64,000 nucleotides of DNA, taken from the NCBI RefSeq assembly GCF_932526225.1, contig NC_064048.1, positions 9,510,515 to 9,574,514 of the forward strand, given 5' to 3'. The translations under genes were made by a program, and so were the position numbers. Position 1 is the first letter of the stretch; every line of letters starts with the position of its first letter. The notes below the pieces were generated by a model. It was not told the DNA's origin. It saw only the letters and a list, made by a program, of their open reading frames with translations, and did no database searches. Below, in pieces: positions 58,801 through 64,000 of this stretch. Source of the stretch: Nematostella vectensis. Lineage: Eukaryota; Cnidaria; Anthozoa; Actiniaria; Edwardsiidae.

Positions 58801-61800
58801 TTTCCTTTTTTGTTCGTTGAAAATGTATATTTGTTAAAAGAGACTGCTGACAGTTTGGGCTCAAAACTACCTGTGATCCTTATCAACATAAATCCAATAT
58901 GGTGGCAAACAACAATTCGCTTAACGGTTAATTGGCTAATGGAAAACCAATGAAGAACGACAATAAAGGGTAGTGACAATGGCATAATGTAATTTTAAGC
59001 TGTTTATCACGAATGCGAACTTTATTTTGAGTTTGAAAACTGAGAATCATTGTTTGAGTTGCCGGCAGTGAGTAGGGAAGTAGCCTTCTAATGAAACCCC
59101 TGTTTGACACTCTGTTACTTGTCAAACACAAATGAATATAACATGGTATCAGAGCCTCAAAAGGTTATGAGCAATTGGCTACAGCAGACTAAGGTGGTCT
59201 ATTCACTAACTAAAATTTGCCTGAGGCTCTGTTCGTGATCAAACACATGTGAGGTATAAAATGGTTCCAGAGCCTAACTAGCTTGTGATTATGAGTACAA
59301 GGTGCTACAGCAGACTTAACTTGTCTATCTACAAAAAAGATGCTTAGTTACATAGTTTACAAAATTTTCCAGGTTTTTATTGCTTCATCTGTTATATAGT
59401 GAGATCAATGTAGGCTGATACCCAAATTCAACACACATTTATTGGTCCCCCACCCTTTGCGTTGGTTTATATTCCCCCTTATAAACATGTATTGGTCCCC
59501 CCAACTTTTGGATGTTGCCTCCGTCCCCACTCACACACATATATTGGCCCCTTACCTGTTAATAGTGTTGTTCTTGAGTTTTCCAGTTCCTCCATTGTTC
59601 CATCAGAGGTGGCACACACTTATAACTTTATCGTAACGATAGCTCTAAACTTTGGTGGTGTTTTTAATCCCTCAGTCAAATGCCAGAGTCTGAGATGACC
59701 ATCCCCTGCCTTGGTCTGCTTGCCAACCTATGTAGACACCACATGGCTGTCCAGGCACATATCAAAGCGATGGTAGGTACCACACAAGATTACTACACAA
59801 GAGAACTACAAAAAAATATAGATCTTGTGGCCATGATAAAGCTTGTCAGCTCTACTGTAAAAATGTCTGTCATGTCATTGTTTATAAGTACAGAATTGTT
59901 CCATGCAAATAATATCACAATCATACTCTTTTCTTATTGTTTCATATGTGTTTCCAGGATAATGTGAAATCTTTGTACCGGATGTTGATATCATACTTGT
60001 CCCATGCGAACCTCACCGTCATCATTTTCTCACTCTCGATACTCACCAGCCTGTCACTCAATGAGCAGCTTGGTGAAAAGGTACATCAAATAGTGTAATA
60101 ATGTGGTAGGGGCGGGTCCAGAAATTTTTTTTGGCAACAGAGATAGATACAGCCCACCCCCTCCCCCCGTGGGATTTTTGCCTTATCTTGATTCTGTATA
60201 GGGTATGAGGAGGGGTTAACCAGGAATACCATATGGGTTAATGGGGAATGAATATGGCCAGATAAAAATCTTATTTGACATGCTATGCTAACTGTAGAAA
60301 AACTGAAGACATGCATAAAATAAATATCAACACAAGGTTCAGATATGCATTTCTAAAAACAAAATACTGTACAGTACTAGATTTGTTGATGCTTCAAGTG
60401 TTAGCCCCCAACCCCCCCCCCACCCCCCCCCCCCAAAAAAAAAAAAAGAAGTTCAAACGAAGAGATAACTCTTGAGACATCTACCAAACTACTCTTTTTT
60501 ACAGAGTTTCAAAACATATCAACCTTTCGTTGAGATATGTTTCCCTCGTACATATTCAATATAGATACGTTTCATGGCTCATAACAAAATTAATATTTTT
60601 CCTTCATTCTCCTGAATGATAACTCTTACCCTCCCTTAGCTCTTCAACTCCAAGAACATCCACCAGACATTCCAGCTGGTCTTCAACATCCTTATAAATG
60701 GCGAAGGGTCGCTTACTAGGAAATACTCAGTTGACCTGTTTGTCGACTTGCTTGAAAGCCCAAAGATACAGCAGTCACTCATGGTGTAAGTACATTCAAA
60801 CAAATTATCTCAACACCGAAAATGTAAGAGTAACCATCATTTTCATTGTTTGCTATTTGGAAACCATAGAAATTCTTAAACTTTGAAGCGTAGCCAGGAA
60901 GTTTTTGAGACTCGACAAGCGGGTCAGTCAGATGCCTAATTTTTATTTAATTTTACAAAATTGGTGATCACATGAAGAACATACAGCAATTTTCCTCATA
61001 GAAAGGCGCTAAAGACAGCAGCTCTATCACTTGTGTCTGACCAGTTTAGCTTAGAATGAAATTAGCGTTTTCTATGGATTGAGAAAAACCAGAGAACAAT
61101 TTGAGAAAATTCTTGGAGTAAGGGTAAGAACCTTCTTACAAACTCACTTCAGAACCGGGAGTCTGGCATTACACAGAAAGATGCTCTGCCAACTGCTCCC
61201 TTTCAATCCAATTCCTTTCATGGATTTTTTCCTAGAACTTCACAATGCTGTTATTCCTTTCACATAATGCTGTTATTCCTTTCACATAATGCTGTTATTC
61301 CTTTCAACTCTTGGCATTAACTGCACCCTCCCCCTTTATCTCACTTCATCCAATTCCTTTCATGGTTTTTATCCTAGAACTTCACAATGCTGTTATTTCT
61401 TTCCACTTTTGGTATTAATTGCCTCCTACCCCCCCCCCCCCTCCCAATGCTCATCTAATCCAATTCCTTTCAAGGTTTTTTTTCTTAGAATTTCGCAATG
61501 CTGTTATTCCTTTCAACTCTTGGCATTAACTCCCCCCCATCCCCCCCCCAATGCTCACCTAATCCAATTCCTTTCATTGATTTTCCCTATAACTTAAAGC
61601 CGCACTATCATCAGTTAACTTCCGGTCGATTACGTAACATTATCCGATGATTTTTAACGGAAAACGCGAAAAATATTTCAAAATATTGCAAGCAGTGTGT
61701 ATTGGAAGTTTCTTTGAGGATGTGATTGATAATTTAGAGCGGATGGCCTGTTTAATATCTCGGATTTTAATAGATTCTTTTGTCTTTTAACGCCGAGGTT

Positions 61801-62817
61801 TCCGTCGGACCTCCGGAAGTAAACTGGTGACAATGCGGCTTTAACAATGCTGTTATTCCGTTCATCTCTAGGCATGAGCACTTGGCGTATTACTTGGAGC
61901 AAATACTGACCCTTCTGACCAACATCTCTGGCGAGGAGTCTGCTAAGGTACAGTACACACGTTTGGGGCAGTTCCAGTGGATCTAGAATTCTTCAAAATG
62001 GTGGTCCAACTTATGAAAAATTATTATCTTTCTTTATTTCCCAGGTATTGGAGTTACTACTGACATTCTGCACTGTATCTGGAATGCGATCCCTGCTTTG
62101 CAAGACCTTGCTTGCCCCAGATGTTGCCAAGGCGAAGGGGGATCATGACCCAAACGAGCTGTACAATGCGGTGCTGTTTTGGTGCAGTCAGCCCATAGAG
62201 GCCCACCCCACTGTGTCCCTTTGTGCTCTAGACTTTATCAAGGAGATGTTTGAGGTAAGAGGGTAAGATTGAAGTTTACTGCGAGGGGAGAAGCGACCGG
62301 GATTGATGACAATAAGTGATAAAATTTTAGGGCGTGTATTATATACGCATGTTTCTTTGCACAATTCCAAAATGGCCCACTCACGAGTGGGATGTTCAAA
62401 ACCGATGACCTTCGCAGAAAAAAAATCTTTGGTGTCTCACATTTTTTCGGTCGACGTATCATTGACAACTTTACTTATGTAGCTAAGTTAAGTTTTGAAA
62501 ACATAGAATAGAGAATTACACCGTACCAGAGAGCCACAGACACTACTCTGTGAGGATCGCACATTATTAAGGTCATGGGGTTCCATTATAAAAACATATC
62601 CCATTAAAACCTGTACTTGTAGGAAATCATCGATAGTAACACTACAAAAGGCATGTCTAGCCGTGTGTCCTCGCTAGCCCCGCTTCTGATGGGCCTGCTT
62701 ACACCGCCTGCACAGATCGATGGACCAGGACTCAAGAAGCGCTGTGAGCAGACAAGCAAAGCCCTGGACGTCATCTCTGATATCTTTTTGATAAATAGCA
62801 TTTGGTGGCAAATTTAG
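55860..62817 (+). CDS. CIP2A: CIP2A orthologue, N-terminal half, ten exons; 3' part missing or disrupted
   Basis: Exons 55860-55967, 56965-57121, 57566-57678, 58187-58281, 59676-59772, 59958-60080, 60640-60785, 61872-61947, 62045-62254 and 62623 on, all phase-compatible with GT..AG borders. The 375 residues of exons 1-9 include [50 protein letters not shown] and [10 protein letters not shown], matching the armadillo-like N-terminal domain of animal CIP2A (KIAA1524), an inhibitor of PP2A-B56 that also works with TOPBP1 in mitotic DNA-break tethering. Exon 10 keeps the [15 protein letters not shown] segment and then reads into non-conserved codons and a TAG at 62815. Vertebrate CIP2A is about 900 residues, so the coiled-coil half is absent before the window ends. 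Either an intron begins near 62.8 kb with a poor donor, or the gene is truncated. Confidence 0.93.
56404..56560 (+). repeat. Degenerate Tigger/pogo-like terminus in CIP2A intron 1
   Basis: GCAGTCGAACCTCTATTAAG followed by GTCAGCCTCTATTCGGC resembles the CAGTCGAACCTCTATTAAGCGG ends of pogo/Tigger elements. No second end or transposase is visible. Confidence 0.35.
56905..56964 (+). repeat. 34-bp tandem duplication at the acceptor of CIP2A exon 2
   Basis: TGTATCATGTTTCTTGTTCTAAG ends at 56930 and a near copy ending TTCAAAG stops at 56964. Both end in a usable AG acceptor, 34 nt apart. Only the second keeps the frame with exon 1 (34 is not a multiple of 3). Confidence 0.85.
57222..57478 (+). mobile_element. 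257-bp TA-flanked MITE, copy A, in CIP2A intron 2
   Basis: TAAAGCCGCATTGTCAA at the left is mirrored at 57462-57478, followed inward by GTTTACTTCCGG / CCGGAAGTAAAC. TA at both outer edges suggests a TA target. Internal sequence is non-coding. Confidence 0.85.
61207..61590 (+). repeat. Imperfect 115-145 bp tandem repeat in CIP2A intron 7
   Basis: Three to four copies of a unit with TCCAATTCCTTTCATGG, TTTCCTAGAACTTCACAATG and CTGTTATTCCTTTCAACTC. A 25-27 bp sub-unit (ATAATGCTGTTATTCCTTTC) is triplicated in the first copy. C runs interrupt later copies. It abuts MITE copy B. Confidence 0.85.
61595..61843 (-). mobile_element. 249-bp TA-flanked MITE, copy B, in CIP2A intron 7
   Basis: Same family as copy A but inverted. 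The ends TAAAGCCGCACTATC and GACAATGCGGCTTTA match, and the interior shares GAGGTCCGACG, TTATCAATCACATCCTCAA and TTTTGAAATATTTTT on the opposite strand. Confidence 0.85.
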
Positions 62818-63159
62818 GGGACGGGCTGGTGGGGCTGCAACCTTACCCCCCTATGAGAGAAAGAGCTATGTGAAGAGCCTCGTTTTGTTCGTACCATACC
62901 TCCCGTCCATAAGCATTTGTGCCATACTTGTCTTTATGAAGCATGTGCCCAAAGTACAGACTTTTTGCTCTCTTATACCGAAAGCTGTTGCGCGAGTAAT
63001 TATACTTGTCGTTTTCATATTACCAGGAATCTGGATTACGACAACTTTTGTTGAATAAGGGTTTACTTTTCTCGAAAGATCTTTAATTTGTTTACCCTCA
63101 TTGATTGAAATGAAACGTATCATCATCATCGTCATCGTCAAGTTCAAGTTTATTTTTCC

Positions 63160-63665
63160 TTTTCAAATATTTTCAAGATCGTTATCAGTACATGATTTGT
63201 GTACTATTTATTGCGCGCTCATAAGGTCTGTACTCGAGTATGCGTCGCCGGTGTGGGCTGCTCTACCGGAATACCTATCTGAGCACCTGGAGTCTATACA
63301 GAAAAGAGCTTTAAAAATCATTCTAAGGCACGAATATACGAGCTATAGTAGTGCCCTTGCCTCAACGTCTCTCCAATTTTTGTCTGAGAGAAGGGATGAA
63401 GCATGTCGGAAATTTATGGCAAGAGCTAAAACTGTTGAACCCTTAAAATCTGTGGTTAATAACATGACAACTGTCCAACATGGATATAATTTGAGATCAG
63501 GAAATGAGAAAATAATAGGACCGCAAGCTAAAACTTGTAGGTTTAGAGATTTTGTGACTGTGCGCTATTGTTAGTTTCTGTGTGACGACCTCTCACTTGT
63601 AATTCAGCCATGATAGCTGCAATGGTGTAGAAATAAACATATATATTATATATATTATATATATC
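63160..63665 (+). mobile_element. 3' end of a CR1/L2/Jockey-like LINE (reverse-transcriptase tail)
   Basis: A frame ending at TAG 63572-63574 encodes the part after the RT fingers and palm: ALIRSVLEYASPVWAALPEY, then ESIQKRALKII, and further on YNLRSGN. These are hallmarks of the C-terminus of animal CR1/L2/Jockey-type ORF2. It is followed by about 90 bp of non-coding sequence and a TATATAT-rich tail. The 5' part is missing, as usual for truncated LINE copies. It lies about 340 bp after CIP2A similarity stops. Confidence 0.85.
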
Positions 63666-63824
63666 TTTATCATCCCAAAAAATTGCCAGGCTAATCGAGT
63701 TTGGATGAGCAAAGTCTATTTAAATTTTACCAAGTTGTTTTCCCTTGACATCTATTACCAATCTGCTTTGACTCATCGTTGAGGAAATCGATGCTAAAAC
63801 ACCTTCAGCTGGAGCAGTGCTGGA

Positions 63825-64000
63825 AGGTTGTAGAGTACCAATACCAGCACAACACGCTAGGGACGCGCTCGTCCTTACAGACCTCTTGGGGGTAAGTAAA
63901 GATCCTAAAGTACTAGTATAACACGCTAGGGACCCCTTGCAGACCTTGCTCGACCTTGCAGATCTCATGTGGGTAAGTACAGGTCCAGGAGTATCTACAC
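63825..64000 (+). repeat. About 78-bp tandem repeat running off the window
   Basis: ACACGCTAGGGAC with CTTACAGACCTCTTGGGGGTAAGTA recurs from about 63914 as ACACGCTAGGGACC...CTTGCAGATCTCATGTGGGTAAGTA. At least two copies. The GGTAAGTA in each looks like a splice donor but no exon is recognised. Confidence 0.6.

Overview
The window looks like nuclear DNA of a cnidarian, most probably a sea anemone. It has AT-rich intergenic DNA, small exons with GT..AG introns, an achaete-scute bHLH gene, and orthologues of three conserved animal genes (TMEM9, a TspanC8 tetraspanin, CIP2A). Many short inverted-repeat elements are present. The species is inference; no sequence search was run.

Layout. 1-9.7 kb is mostly non-coding, with an array of 76-91 bp repeats (1.56-2.16 kb), a GAT/GAC microsatellite (2.5-2.7 kb) and a 319-bp near-perfect palindrome (4266-4584) carrying a hammerhead ribozyme on each strand between 11-bp direct repeats. 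An achaete-scute-like gene runs on the minus strand from about 10261 to 7619. From 14203 to 37318 lies a 23-kb tandem array of five nearly identical 3.9-5.1 kb units. Each unit holds a 49-bp minisatellite (about 4 to 30 copies) that accounts for the size differences exactly. From 39.1 to 46.5 kb is TMEM9 (minus strand). Its second intron holds a 5.3-kb inverted-repeat-bounded region with a Gypsy/Ginger-type integrase broken by two in-frame stops, a second inverted pair nested inside, and a 230-bp hAT-like miniature element. TMEM9 starts 463 bp from a divergent tetraspanin gene (46977-51759, eight exons, complete). CIP2A starts at 55860 and can be followed for ten exons to about 62.8 kb. There the similarity stops, just before a LINE reverse-transcriptase tail (63.1-63.6 kb).

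The genes do not form an operon or pathway. TMEM9 and the tetraspanin share a short divergent promoter region. The most unusual content is mobile or structural: the double-hammerhead palindrome, the five-unit array with its variant-coded minisatellite, and the nested inverted-repeat elements inside TMEM9.
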